From: Pseudoalteromonas rubra
Lineage (GTDB): Bacteria; Pseudomonadota; Gammaproteobacteria; Enterobacterales; Alteromonadaceae
Reading direction: 5' to 3'
Assembly: GCF_005887095.1 (NCBI RefSeq)
Contig: NZ_PNCI01000035.1
Span: 180,635 to 244,634 of the forward strand
Length of the DNA stretch: 64,000 nt
The notes beneath the pieces are model-generated. The model worked only from the letters and a program-made list of their open reading frames with translations. It was not told the DNA's origin and did not search any database. Position numbers and translations under genes: made by a program. Below, one piece after another: positions 34,601 through 43,407 of this stretch (position 1 is the stretch's first letter; every line of letters starts with the position of its first letter).

Positions 34601-36523
34601 TTATTGAGATTTTCTAACCCGTAAATACCACTCAGATAGCAAGCGGACTTGTTTCTGGGTATAGCCTTTTTCCATCATTCGATTGACAAAGTCTTCGTGT
34701 TTTTTCTGATCTTCGGCAGAGGTCTTTGCATTGAAAGAGATAACCGGCAGCAACTCTTCCGTGTTCGAGAACATTTTCTTCTCTATTACGGTTCTGAGCT
34801 TTTCATAACTGGTCCAGACTGGGTTCGCACCATTATGATGAGCACGTGCCCGCAATACAAAGTTGACGATTTCATTACGGAAATCTTTGGGGTTTGAGAT
34901 ACCAGCAGGTTTCTCTATTTTTTCTAGTTCGGCGTTGAGCGCCGCTCTGTCGAACAGCTGACCAGTATCTGGATCCCGGTATTCTTGATCCTGAATCCAA
35001 AAATCAGCATAAGTGACATAGCGGTCAAAAATGTTTTGCCCGTATTCGGAATAAGATTCGAGGTACGCAGTTTGTAGTTCCTTGCCAATAAATTCAACAT
35101 ATTGCGGAATCAAATAGCCTTTCAGGTGGCTTAAGTAGCGTTCCTGAATTTCTGCGCTGAACTGTTCACGTTCAATTTGTTGCTCAAGTACATAGAACAA
35201 ATGAACTGGATTGGCCGCGACTTCAGCGTGGTCAAAGTTGAAGACCCGAGATAATATCTTGAAGGCAAACCGGGTAGAAAGGCCAGTCATCCCTTCATCC
35301 ACCCCGGCATAATCTCTATATTCCTGATAAGACTTAGCCTTTGGATCTGTGTCTTTGAGGCTTTCGCCATCATAAACGCGCATTTTTGAATAAATGCTGG
35401 AGTTTTCGGGCTCATTGATACGCGACAACGTCGAAAATTTCGCGAGTGTTTCGAGTGTACCTGGTGCGCATGGTGCAGTTCTCAGTTCACTGTTTTCAAT
35501 CAGTTTCTTGTAGATTTTGACTTCTTCAGAAACACGTAAGCAATAAGGCACTTTAACAATAAACACCCGATCAAGAAACGCTTCGTTGTTTTTGTTGTTT
35601 TTGAAGGATTGCCATTCTGATTCATTGGAGTGCGCAAGGATGATCCCGTTAAAGGGCAGGGCGGAAATACCTTCGGTGCCGTTATAATTTCCTTCTTGTG
35701 TTGCAGTGAGCAAAGGGTGCAGAACTTTAATGGGCGCCTTAAACATTTCTACGAATTCCATCAACCCTTGGTTGGCCAGACACAAAGCTCCTGAATAAGA
35801 ATAGGCGTCTGGATCATTCTGGGCATAATGCTCTAGTTTTCGAATATCGACTTTACCAACCAGCGCTGAAATATCCTGATTGTTCTCATCACCCGGTTCT
35901 GTTTTGGCGATGGCGGTTTGGTCCAAAATAGAGGGATACCGTTTCACGACCCGAAACTTAGAAATATCCCCGTTGAATTCATGTAAGCGTTTGGTTGCCC
36001 AGGGCGACATCACAGTGCGTAAGTAACGGCTGTTTATCCCGTACTCCTTGTCCAGCAGCTCACCGTCTTCAAGTGGATTAAACAAGCTTAGAGGATGATC
36101 GTTTACAGGTGAGCCTTTGATTGCATAAATAGGCACTTGCTGCATTAAGTATTTTAGCTTTTCTGCAATGGATGATTTACCACCCCCGACAGGACCTAAT
36201 AGATAAAGTACTTGTTTATATTCTTCAAGGCCCTGTGCGGCATGTTTGAGGTAAGACACTATCTGTTCAATGGCATCTTCCATACCGTAAAATTCATGAA
36301 ATGCAGGGTAACGAGCAATAACTCGGTTTGAAAACAGGCGACTAAGCCGAGCATCCGTAGAAGTATCGACCATTTCTGGTTCACCAATTGCCATCAGCAA
36401 ACGCTCTGGTGCACTGGCGTATGCTGCTTTGTCTTCTTTACATATTTCCAAATATTCCGCTATGGTGAACTCTTCTTCTTGGGACGCTTCGTATCTGGAC
36501 TGGTAATGCTCAAATATACTCAT
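34601..36523 (-). CDS. PrkA serine protein kinase (YeaG)
   Basis: AAA+ domain plus kinase-like C-terminal domain; YeaG of E. coli is involved in nitrogen starvation and the RpoS response. The start is ATG at 36523 with GGAG six bases upstream, giving 640 residues and the normal opening MSIFEHYQSRYEA; a TTG at 36535 overlaps the binding site and is rejected. The Walker A is GPVGGGKSS near residue 110. It is the first gene of a three-gene starvation cluster with DUF444 and spoVR. Confidence 0.95.
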   Translation of the reverse strand: MSIFEHYQSRYEASQEEEFTIAEYLEICKEDKAAYASAPERLLMAIGEPEMVDTSTDARLSRLFSNRVIARYPAFHEFYGMEDAIEQIVSYLKHAAQGLEEYKQVLYLLGPVGGGKSSIAEKLKYLMQQVPIYAIKGSPVNDHPLSLFNPLEDGELLDKEYGINSRYLRTVMSPWATKRLHEFNGDISKFRVVKRYPSILDQTAIAKTEPGDENNQDISALVGKVDIRKLEHYAQNDPDAYSYSGALCLANQGLMEFVEMFKAPIKVLHPLLTATQEGNYNGTEGISALPFNGIILAHSNESEWQSFKNNKNNEAFLDRVFIVKVPYCLRVSEEVKIYKKLIENSELRTAPCAPGTLETLAKFSTLSRINEPENSSIYSKMRVYDGESLKDTDPKAKSYQEYRDYAGVDEGMTGLSTRFAFKILSRVFNFDHAEVAANPVHLFYVLEQQIEREQFSAEIQERYLSHLKGYLIPQYVEFIGKELQTAYLESYSEYGQNIFDRYVTYADFWIQDQEYRDPDTGQLFDRAALNAELEKIEKPAGISNPKDFRNEIVNFVLRARAHHNGANPVWTSYEKLRTVIEKKMFSNTEELLPVISFNAKTSAEDQKKHEDFVNRMMEKGYTQKQVRLLSEWYLRVRKSQ

Positions 36524-36870
36524 AATGAACTCCAATAACCTGTTGATGATGCGGTCTCTTAATGCAAGGCTACTTAAAGCTTAGTAGGGATATTTAAAAT
36601 TTGCCCAAAAATTCCAGTAATTTAATGTTCACTAAACTTACTATGCAGGCGTGAAATTTTTTCATCAATTGGTCTTTACAGTGCTTTTAATCGAACTTTT
36701 CAAACAAATGGTCAAATTAGGAGCACAAAGTCGCTCACTACAAGCTGATTCGTGCATTCTGAATGTGGTTTTTAATCGTTATTTAGTTTGATACAGACGG
36801 TAGTTCTGGCACACAGACAATACACCAAAGTGCATGGTTGGCAGGCGTTGACGGAGTGGATATTTGCACA
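36524..36870. other. prkA upstream region, no gene
   Basis: About 350 bp of AT-rich DNA that must hold the prkA promoter. I found no ORF and no exact sigma54-type site on the coding strand; the nearest form has a one-base spacing error. Confidence 0.4.
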
Positions 36871-37091
36871 ATACCAATTTCACTTAATACCTGCTCAATT
36901 TGAAGGAGCAAATATTACGCTAACTGTGTTAAAAATTTATCATTTAGAACCTTTACCTAAGGTATAAGTTCGCAAATTTTTGCCTCGCCTATATGGACAT
37001 AGGTGCCTCAGCGGTAGCAGGACGCGTGAGCGGTGTTATCGACGATATTTTCTCGCTTCAAAATAGAACACTTAATTAAGCAAATTGGTAT
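36871..37091. mobile_element. MITE-like non-autonomous element
   Basis: A 221-bp non-coding block between the prkA and sodB genes is bounded by terminal inverted repeats. The left end is ATACCAATTTCACTTAAT; the right end, read on the minus strand, is ATACCAATTTGCTTAAT. The first ten bases match perfectly and the next ones match with one base inserted. No ORF lies inside, and no clear target duplication is visible. Palindromic elements with ATACCAATT ends are common in marine gammaproteobacteria. I see no second copy in the window. Confidence 0.6.
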
Positions 37092-37169
37092 AACGGCTTT
37101 TAGCTCTAAAGATACGAATAAGCGACAGAAATATGTGCCACAGGAGGGAAAGAAGAGGGAAAGGCACGA

Positions 37170-37197
37170 AAAAAGGCGCTATGAAAAGCGCCTTTTT
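37170..37197. terminator. sodB terminator
   Basis: Perfect 11-bp arms AAAAAGGCGCT / AGCGCCTTTTT with a 6-nt loop, symmetric and usable on both strands. It lies 14 bp beyond the sodB stop on the minus strand. Confidence 0.88.
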
Positions 37198-37210
37198 ACA
37201 GAGTCTGAAA

Positions 37211-37792
37211 TTAAGCAAGGTTCTCGTTTGCGAAATCCCAGTTAACCAGTGCCCAGAAACCTTTCAGGTAGTCTGGACGAACATTGCGATAATCGATGTA
37301 GTAAGCGTGTTCCCACAGGTCTACAGTAATGATTGGCGTTACGCCTTCTTCTGTTAGTGGTGTCGCTGCATTTGATGTGTTAACAATATCTAAAGAGCCG
37401 TCAGCAAGCTGAACTAACCAAGTCCAGCTAGAACCGAAGTTGTTAACTGCTTTGTCGTTGAATGCTTCCTGGAATGCAGCGAATGAGCCCCATTTCGCAT
37501 TGATCAGGTCTGCTACTTTGCCAGTTGGCTCGCCACCACCATTTGGTGCCAGGCTGTGCCAGTAGAAAGTGTGGTTCCAGATCTGTGCAGCGTTGTTGAA
37601 TACACCGCCTTCAGAGTTACATACGATTTCTTCTAAAGATTTGTTTTCAAGGTCTGTGCCCTGGATAAGGCCGTTCAGTTTTACAACGTACGTGTTGTGG
37701 TGTTTACCGTGGTGAAACTCAAGAGTTTCCTGAGAAATATGCGGCTCAAGCGCGTTGATAGCATAAGGAAGTGACGGTAGTTCAAAAGCCAT
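37211..37792 (-). CDS. sodB: Iron superoxide dismutase
   Basis: Cytoplasmic Fe-SOD converting superoxide to hydrogen peroxide and oxygen. The proper start is ATG at 37792 with GGAG upstream, giving 193 residues and the standard MAFELPSLPYA opening; longer in-frame starts are not family-like. Metal ligands are in FHHGKHH (His27 type), NHTFYWHSL and DLWEHAYYIDY. The Gln-to-metal context (AAQIWNHTFYW and FGSSWTWLV) fits the iron rather than the manganese type. Divergent from grxD. Confidence 0.96.
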   Translation of the reverse strand: MAFELPSLPYAINALEPHISQETLEFHHGKHHNTYVVKLNGLIQGTDLENKSLEEIVCNSEGGVFNNAAQIWNHTFYWHSLAPNGGGEPTGKVADLINAKWGSFAAFQEAFNDKAVNNFGSSWTWLVQLADGSLDIVNTSNAATPLTEEGVTPIITVDLWEHAYYIDYRNVRPDYLKGFWALVNWDFANENLA

Positions 37793-37877
37793 GTTAATCT
37801 CCATTTCGTTGTTAAATTGCCAAAGCAAATAGAAGCAATCTCTATCTTAGCTTACATTTCTATACGATTTGACGGCA

Positions 37878-37912
37878 TATAGTGATACTATAATTCCTGA
37901 GTATTTTACTCA
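37878..37912. promoter_or_regulatory. Two inverted repeats 20 bp apart between sodB and grxD
   Basis: TATAGT-GAT-ACTATA (37878-37892) and TGAGTA-TTT-TACTCA (37898-37912) are both perfect 6-3-6 repeats. Their centres are exactly 20 bp apart, two turns of the helix. They lie in the divergent promoter region of two iron-related genes. The second looks like a changed IscR type I site. Identity of the binding protein is unknown. Confidence 0.45.
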
Positions 37913-38065
37913 AGTTTTGGCAAACAGCAATGGCAATAGCCAAGACTTGTAGAATGAATGGCTTAGATTGCATTCATTTTGTACGGGCTAACTGACAAAA
38001 GACAGAGGTCGACTGGCAAAGTGGATGATATGCTGAGCTATGCTATCGTCATTTTGAGGTAAATA

Positions 38066-38413
38066 ATGGAAACCATTGAAAAGATTAAACAGCAAATCGC
38101 AGAGAATCCGATCATCCTATATATGAAGGGATCGCCCAAGTTACCTAACTGCGGTTTTTCTTCGCAGGCATCTCAGGCGCTGATGGCGTGTGGCGAGCAA
38201 TTTGCTTACGTCGATATTCTGCTTAACCCAGACATTCGTGCTGAGCTGCCTCATTATGCCAACTGGCCAACATTTCCGCAGCTTTGGGTCGAAGGTGAGT
38301 TGATTGGTGGATGTGACATCATCATTGAAATGTTCCAAAAAGGTGAGTTGCAACCTCTGATTGCGGAAACGGCTGCAAAATACAAAGAAGACGACGCTGA
38401 AAAAGCAGAGTAA
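38066..38413 (+). CDS. grxD: Monothiol glutaredoxin Grx4
   Basis: Binds and transfers [2Fe-2S] clusters and works with BolA. The 115-residue protein carries the monothiol site CGFS (residues 29-32) within KGSPKLPNCGFSSQA, the WPTFPQLW glutathione-binding loop, and GGCDII. The acidic tail EDDAEKAE is typical. It is transcribed alone toward a terminator at 38435. Confidence 0.97.
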   Translation: METIEKIKQQIAENPIILYMKGSPKLPNCGFSSQASQALMACGEQFAYVDILLNPDIRAELPHYANWPTFPQLWVEGELIGGCDIIIEMFQKGELQPLIAETAAKYKEDDAEKAE

Positions 38414-38434
38414 TTCTGCTTGAAGTCGTTTTGG

Positions 38435-38465
38435 GGCATGTCAGCGTTAGTTGCATGCCTTTTTT
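38435..38465 (+). terminator. grxD terminator
   Basis: GGCATG (38435-38440) and CATGCC (38454-38459) form the stem around a 13-nt loop, followed by six T's. It is 22 bp after the grxD stop. Confidence 0.75.
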
Positions 38466-38638
38466 ATGTGCCATTGCTTTTCATTCATGTCTGCTTATAC
38501 CTGCGAACACTGCTTCTAATCATTGAGATCTTTTCGTTAATTTCACGGCCTATTCTAGCTTTTGCAACACCAAGTTTACGCATGCGTCAAGCATTAACCC
38601 TGCATAGATTAAGGGGTTGCCAAATTCATACTCGAAAT

Positions 38639-38656
38639 AATGAATATTTATTCATT
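38639..38656. promoter_or_regulatory. ArgR-type ARG box upstream of gltB
   Basis: AATGAATATTTATTCATT fits the 18-bp ARG-box consensus WNTGAATWWWWATTCANW at every fixed position. ArgR normally uses pairs of boxes; I see only one good one. It lies 283 bp upstream of the gltB start. ArgR acts at gltBDF in E. coli, which makes the placement sensible. Confidence 0.6.
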
Positions 38657-38669
38657 GTTATGTTGGGTG

Positions 38670-38683
38670 TTACGTTAACGTAA
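38670..38683. promoter_or_regulatory. 14-bp perfect palindrome upstream of gltB
   Basis: TTACGTTAACGTAA is perfectly self-complementary and lies 13 bp from the ARG box. It resembles sites predicted for the MerR-family branched-chain amino acid regulator LiuR of Alteromonadales (TTACG...CGTAA). That assignment is from memory and uncertain. Confidence 0.4.
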
Positions 38684-38938
38684 ACTTCCCTTTTTACAGG
38701 TGTTATTTATCACTTTTTTGGTTTGATACCGGTGTCATTTTGTGTTTTTCTACGTGTGTTGAAATATTTGTAAATTACCAGGGTGTTGTTTAAGTACCTT
38801 TTTTATGAGAAATATTCATGTATGTGAATAACTATTCTTTATTGTATTGACTCGAATACTAATCAGGGCTAGCTTTGATTATCTGCCAGTAATTCGTCTG
38901 AAATTACCGGCTGGCAGTTGTAGCAAGGGGAGGAGTCC

Positions 38939-41900
38939 ATGTTATATGACTCGGCATTAGAAAAAGAAAACTGTGGTTTTGGTTTGATCGCACACACACA
39001 AGGTCTGGCCAGCCACAAGCTGATCCGCACGGCAATTACCGGTCTGGACAGAATGCAGCACCGCGGGGGCATCGCAGCGGATGGGAAGACTGGGGATGGG
39101 TGTGGTTTATTATTACAAAAGCCAGACAGCTTCTTCAGAGCTGTAGCGGCTGAAAACGAGTGGCATCTTGGCAAAAATTATGCGGTTGGTATGGTGTTCC
39201 TTAGCCAAGATCCATCGCTTGCCAAACAAGCCCGTGACATCATCAACAACGAGCTAGAAAAAGAAACCCTGACATTGGTGGGCTGGCGAACTGTCCCTAC
39301 CGACCCAGGCATGCTTGGTCCTATCGCAACGGAGCAATTGCCCCTGTTTGAACAGGTCTTCGTGTCTGCGCCGGAAGGATGGCGTCCAAAAGACCTGGAA
39401 CGCCGACTTTATATCGCACGTCGTCGTATTGAGAAGCAGCTGGAGTCAGATCCAGACTTTTATATTGCGAGTTTGTCGGGTCTGGTAACCATCTATAAAG
39501 GTCTGATGATGCCAGCAGATCTGCCTAACTTTTACCTTGATCTGGCTGACATCCGGATGACCAGTGCTATTTGTGTGTTTCACCAGCGCTTTTCGACGAA
39601 CACGCAACCGCGTTGGCCACTGGCTCAGCCCTTTCGCTACCTGGCACACAATGGTGAGATAAACACCATTACCGGAAACCGGCAGTGGGCCAAAGCGCGT
39701 GCATATAAGTTTGCCTCGCCTCTGTTGCCTGACTTACAAAATGCGGCACCATTTGTAAACGAAAGCGGTTCAGACTCATCCAGTCTGGATAACATGCTGG
39801 AGCTGTTTCTTGCTGGGGGTATGGATATCTTTCGCGCTATGCGTATGCTGGTGCCACCTGCCTGGCAGAAAAACCGTGCAATGGATGATGAACTCAGAGC
39901 ATTTTACGATTTTAACTCGATGCACATGGAACCCTGGGATGGACCAGCAGGCATCGTTATGTCTGATGGTCGCTTTGCGGCCTGCAACCTCGACCGAAAT
40001 GGTCTGCGTCCGGCGCGTTACGTCATTACGCAGGACGGGTTCATCACGTTGGCTTCTGAAGTGGGCATATGGGATTACGAGCCCGATGAAGTGGTTGAGA
40101 AAGGGCGTGTTGGACCGGGTGAGTTGCTGGTGGTGGATACACTGCATGGTAAGATTTGGCAGTCTGACGAAATTGATGAAGATCTGAAAGCCAGACATCC
40201 ATACAAAACCTGGCTGGAACAAAACGTTAAACGGCTGACGCCATTTGAAGCGCTTAACGAAGCGGATGCGGGTCAGCGTGATTTTGATGATGAGACATTA
40301 CTCGTCTATCAAAAGCTGTTTGCCTACAGCAACGAAGAGGTCGATCAGGTGATCCGTGTGATGGGCCAAAATGGTCAGGAAGCCACCGGCTCTATGGGAG
40401 ACGACACGCCTTTTGCAGTGCTCTCTGAAGGAATACGTTCGCTGTACGACTACTTCAGGCAAAAATTTGCTCAGGTAACCAACCCGCCTATCGATCCCTT
40501 GCGCGAGAATCACGTGATGTCGCTTGCAACCTGCATCGGTCGTGAGCAGAACGTGTTTAACGAGACAACTGGCCACGCCAAACGTCTGCAATTTGATTCA
40601 CCTGTCCTGACCTTCTCTGACATTCAACAACTGTTGGCGGCGGATGATGATCACTATAGTGTGTGCCGCATATCTTTGAATTACAATCCACAGGCAGAAA
40701 GCCTGAAAAGCGCCATTGAGCGGGTCTGTGATGAAGCTCAGCATAAAGCTGCATCCGGATGTGTGATGTTGTTGTTAAGTGATCGTGATATCACTCAGGA
40801 TACTATGCCCATACCTGCAGCAATGGCAGTAGGGGCTGTACAACATAGGTTGGTGAATACGAATCTACGCTGTGACTCTAACATTATTGTTGAAACGGGC
40901 AGTGCACGTGATCCGCATCAATTTGCAGTGTTACTCGGATTCGGCGCAACAGCGATATACCCTTATCTGGCTTACGAGACTTTGGTTGCGCTGTGTGACA
41001 GCAAAGTGATTGAAAAAACTTATCGCGAAGTAACGTTGGCATATCGCAATGCGATTAATAAAGGCTTGTACAAGATCATGTCCAAAATGGGGATCAGTAC
41101 CATTGCCTCTTATCGCTGTTCGATGTTGTTTGAAGCGGTGGGCTTGTCTGATGAAATTGTTGAACTGTGCTTCAACGGCGTCAGTAGTCGCATCCAGGGA
41201 GCTGGTTTTGCTGAGTTTGAAGCAGACGGTAAACAGTTGCATAAACTGGCGTACAGTAAGCGTAAGCTGCTCTCTCACGGTGGTTTACTGAAATTTGTTC
41301 ATGGTGGTGAGTATCACGCCTATAACCCGGACGTAGTTCAGTCTTTGCAGGTTGCTGTGCGTTCAGGAAACTACGAGGATTATCAAAAGTATGCCAATCT
41401 GGTGAACAACCGGCCGGTAACTAATCTACGAGACCTGCTGGCGCTGAAAACGGATTGCACAGCCATTAATATTGATGACGTAGAGCCTGTAACCGAATTA
41501 TACAAGCGTTTCGACTCTGCAGCGATGAGCATTGGTGCTTTATCACCGGAAGCGCATGAAGCACTGGCGATTGCTATGAACCGGTTGGGAGGCTGCTCTA
41601 ATTCCGGTGAAGGGGGCGAAGATAAGTTACGTTTTGGTACCGAGAAAAATTCACGTATCAAGCAGGTTGCCTCCGGCCGATTTGGTGTAACTCCCCATTA
41701 TTTGCAAAGTGCGGATGTGATCCAGATAAAAGTTGCGCAAGGCGCCAAGCCTGGTGAAGGTGGTCAGTTGCCGGGTGAAAAGGTGACACCTTACATCGCC
41801 AAACTGAGATATTCTGTGCCTGGTGTTACTTTGATTTCGCCACCGCCACACCACGATATCTATTCGATTGAGGACCTGGCGCAATTGATTTTTGACCTCA

Positions 41901-43399
41901 AGCAGGTCAACCCCAAGGCAATGATTTCCGTCAAGCTGGTGTCGGAACCTGGTGTAGGCACGATTGCAACAGGTGTTGCGAAAGCCTATGCGGACTTGAT
42001 TACGATCGCCGGTTACGATGGTGGAACGGGGGCAAGCCCGCTCACTTCGGTCAAGTATGCTGGCAGCCCTTGGGAGCTAGGCCTGGCTGAGACGCAGCAG
42101 GCATTGGTAGAAAATGGCCTGCGTCACCGTATTCGACTGCAAACTGACGGTGGTCTCAAGACTGGCCTGGACATTATTAAGGCGGCAATCTTGGGCGCCG
42201 AAAGCTTTGGATTCGGAACTGGGCCTATGGTTGCTCTGGGGTGTAAATACCTGCGTATTTGTCACCTGAATAACTGTGCGACCGGCGTAGCTACTCAGGA
42301 TGAGACACTGCGCCAGAAGCACTACCATGGCCTGCCAGAAATGGCGATGAACTACTTCCGCTTTATTGCTCAGGAAGCTCGCGAGATCATGGCGTCGCTG
42401 GGCATAAACAAGTTGACCGATTTAATCGGGCGTACGGACTTACTCGAGGTGCTGGATGGAACAACCGCAAGACAGCAAAAGCTTGATCTACAACCTTTGC
42501 TGGCAAAACCGGCGAATCCGTCGGGCGAAACACTCTATTGCAGTGCGCCGAACACGTCGCACTATCAGGGTCAACTCAATGAGAGCTTGCTTGAGAAAGC
42601 GAAACAAGCGATAGATGATAAAACCGGTACCTCTTTGGTGAGTCGCATTAAAAATACTGACCGCTCTGTGGGCGCTATGTTGTCTGGATATATAGCTTCT
42701 CGTCACGGCAACCAAGGTATGGCGGCAGATCCTGTGGTTATCGAACTGCACGGCACTGCAGGGCAGGCATTTGGTGTATGGAATGCAGGTGGCCTTGAAA
42801 TGACACTGGTTGGTGATGCCAACGACTATGTGGGTAAGGGCATGGCTGGTGGCAAGTTGGTGATACGGCCACCTGTAGGCTCTAGCTTCCTGACACATCA
42901 GGCTACTATTGCGGGTAACACCTGTTTGTATGGTGCAACCGGTGGCAAGTTGTTTGCTGCCGGGCGCGCCGGAGAGCGATTCGCCGTACGTAACTCAGGA
43001 GTACAAGCGATTGTTGAAGGATTAGGTGATAACGGCTGCGAATATATGACCGGTGGTGTTGTCTGTGTGTTAGGTCAGGTTGGCGTTAACTTTGGCGCCG
43101 GAATGACTGGCGGTTTTGCCTATGTACTGGACGAAGCCGGAGATTTTGACAAGCGCTACAACCCTGAGCTGGTTGAAGTGCTTTCTCTGGAAGGGCTAGA
43201 AACCATGCAGGAGCACCTACGAGGCCTGATTGCTGAGCACCTGGAGAATACAGCCTCTTGCAGAGCGGAGCAGATCCTGGCTAATTTTGAGTTGTATGTG
43301 CCTATGTTCAGGCTGATAAAACCAAAATCGAGCGATGTAAAGAGCTTGCTGGGGCACCGTGCACGCAGCAGTGCTGAATTGCGCGTACAGGCACAATAG
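38939..43399 (+). CDS. gltB: Glutamate synthase (NADPH) large subunit
   Basis: Transfers the amide of glutamine to 2-oxoglutarate. The 1486-residue chain has the standard layout: short propeptide and catalytic Cys12 in LEKENCGFG (N-terminal glutamine amidotransferase domain, to about 420), central domain, FMN-binding synthase domain (about 800-1200) with QLPGEKVTPYI and GYDGGTGASPL, the [3Fe-4S] cysteines in LRICHLNNCATGVAT, and the C-terminal beta-helix (GXXG repeats, LVGDANDYVGKGMAGGKL). It is 8 bp upstream of gltD. Length matches E. coli. Confidence 0.98.
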   Translation: MLYDSALEKENCGFGLIAHTQGLASHKLIRTAITGLDRMQHRGGIAADGKTGDGCGLLLQKPDSFFRAVAAENEWHLGKNYAVGMVFLSQDPSLAKQARDIINNELEKETLTLVGWRTVPTDPGMLGPIATEQLPLFEQVFVSAPEGWRPKDLERRLYIARRRIEKQLESDPDFYIASLSGLVTIYKGLMMPADLPNFYLDLADIRMTSAICVFHQRFSTNTQPRWPLAQPFRYLAHNGEINTITGNRQWAKARAYKFASPLLPDLQNAAPFVNESGSDSSSLDNMLELFLAGGMDIFRAMRMLVPPAWQKNRAMDDELRAFYDFNSMHMEPWDGPAGIVMSDGRFAACNLDRNGLRPARYVITQDGFITLASEVGIWDYEPDEVVEKGRVGPGELLVVDTLHGKIWQSDEIDEDLKARHPYKTWLEQNVKRLTPFEALNEADAGQRDFDDETLLVYQKLFAYSNEEVDQVIRVMGQNGQEATGSMGDDTPFAVLSEGIRSLYDYFRQKFAQVTNPPIDPLRENHVMSLATCIGREQNVFNETTGHAKRLQFDSPVLTFSDIQQLLAADDDHYSVCRISLNYNPQAESLKSAIERVCDEAQHKAASGCVMLLLSDRDITQDTMPIPAAMAVGAVQHRLVNTNLRCDSNIIVETGSARDPHQFAVLLGFGATAIYPYLAYETLVALCDSKVIEKTYREVTLAYRNAINKGLYKIMSKMGISTIASYRCSMLFEAVGLSDEIVELCFNGVSSRIQGAGFAEFEADGKQLHKLAYSKRKLLSHGGLLKFVHGGEYHAYNPDVVQSLQVAVRSGNYEDYQKYANLVNNRPVTNLRDLLALKTDCTAINIDDVEPVTELYKRFDSAAMSIGALSPEAHEALAIAMNRLGGCSNSGEGGEDKLRFGTEKNSRIKQVASGRFGVTPHYLQSADVIQIKVAQGAKPGEGGQLPGEKVTPYIAKLRYSVPGVTLISPPPHHDIYSIEDLAQLIFDLKQVNPKAMISVKLVSEPGVGTIATGVAKAYADLITIAGYDGGTGASPLTSVKYAGSPWELGLAETQQALVENGLRHRIRLQTDGGLKTGLDIIKAAILGAESFGFGTGPMVALGCKYLRICHLNNCATGVATQDETLRQKHYHGLPEMAMNYFRFIAQEAREIMASLGINKLTDLIGRTDLLEVLDGTTARQQKLDLQPLLAKPANPSGETLYCSAPNTSHYQGQLNESLLEKAKQAIDDKTGTSLVSRIKNTDRSVGAMLSGYIASRHGNQGMAADPVVIELHGTAGQAFGVWNAGGLEMTLVGDANDYVGKGMAGGKLVIRPPVGSSFLTHQATIAGNTCLYGATGGKLFAAGRAGERFAVRNSGVQAIVEGLGDNGCEYMTGGVVCVLGQVGVNFGAGMTGGFAYVLDEAGDFDKRYNPELVEVLSLEGLETMQEHLRGLIAEHLENTASCRAEQILANFELYVPMFRLIKPKSSDVKSLLGHRARSSAELRVQAQ

Positions 43400-43407
43400 G
43401 GGGAAGT

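Larger units (their letters stand above)
38466..38938. other. gltB upstream control region, no gene
   Basis: About 470 bp of AT-rich DNA between the grxD terminator and gltB. The open frame through 38420-38683 has no ribosome binding site and uses a TTG. The useful content is two palindromic sites (38639-38656 and 38670-38683), described separately. The long leader suggests multi-factor control of gltBD. Confidence 0.5.

Noticed and set aside
36600..36640. Possible sigma54 promoter before prkA
   Set aside because: On the coding strand the GG and GC elements are 9 rather than 10 bases apart.
38420..38683. 87-codon plus-strand frame upstream of gltB
   Set aside because: Begins with TTG, overlaps the grxD terminator and the ARG box, and lacks a ribosome binding site.
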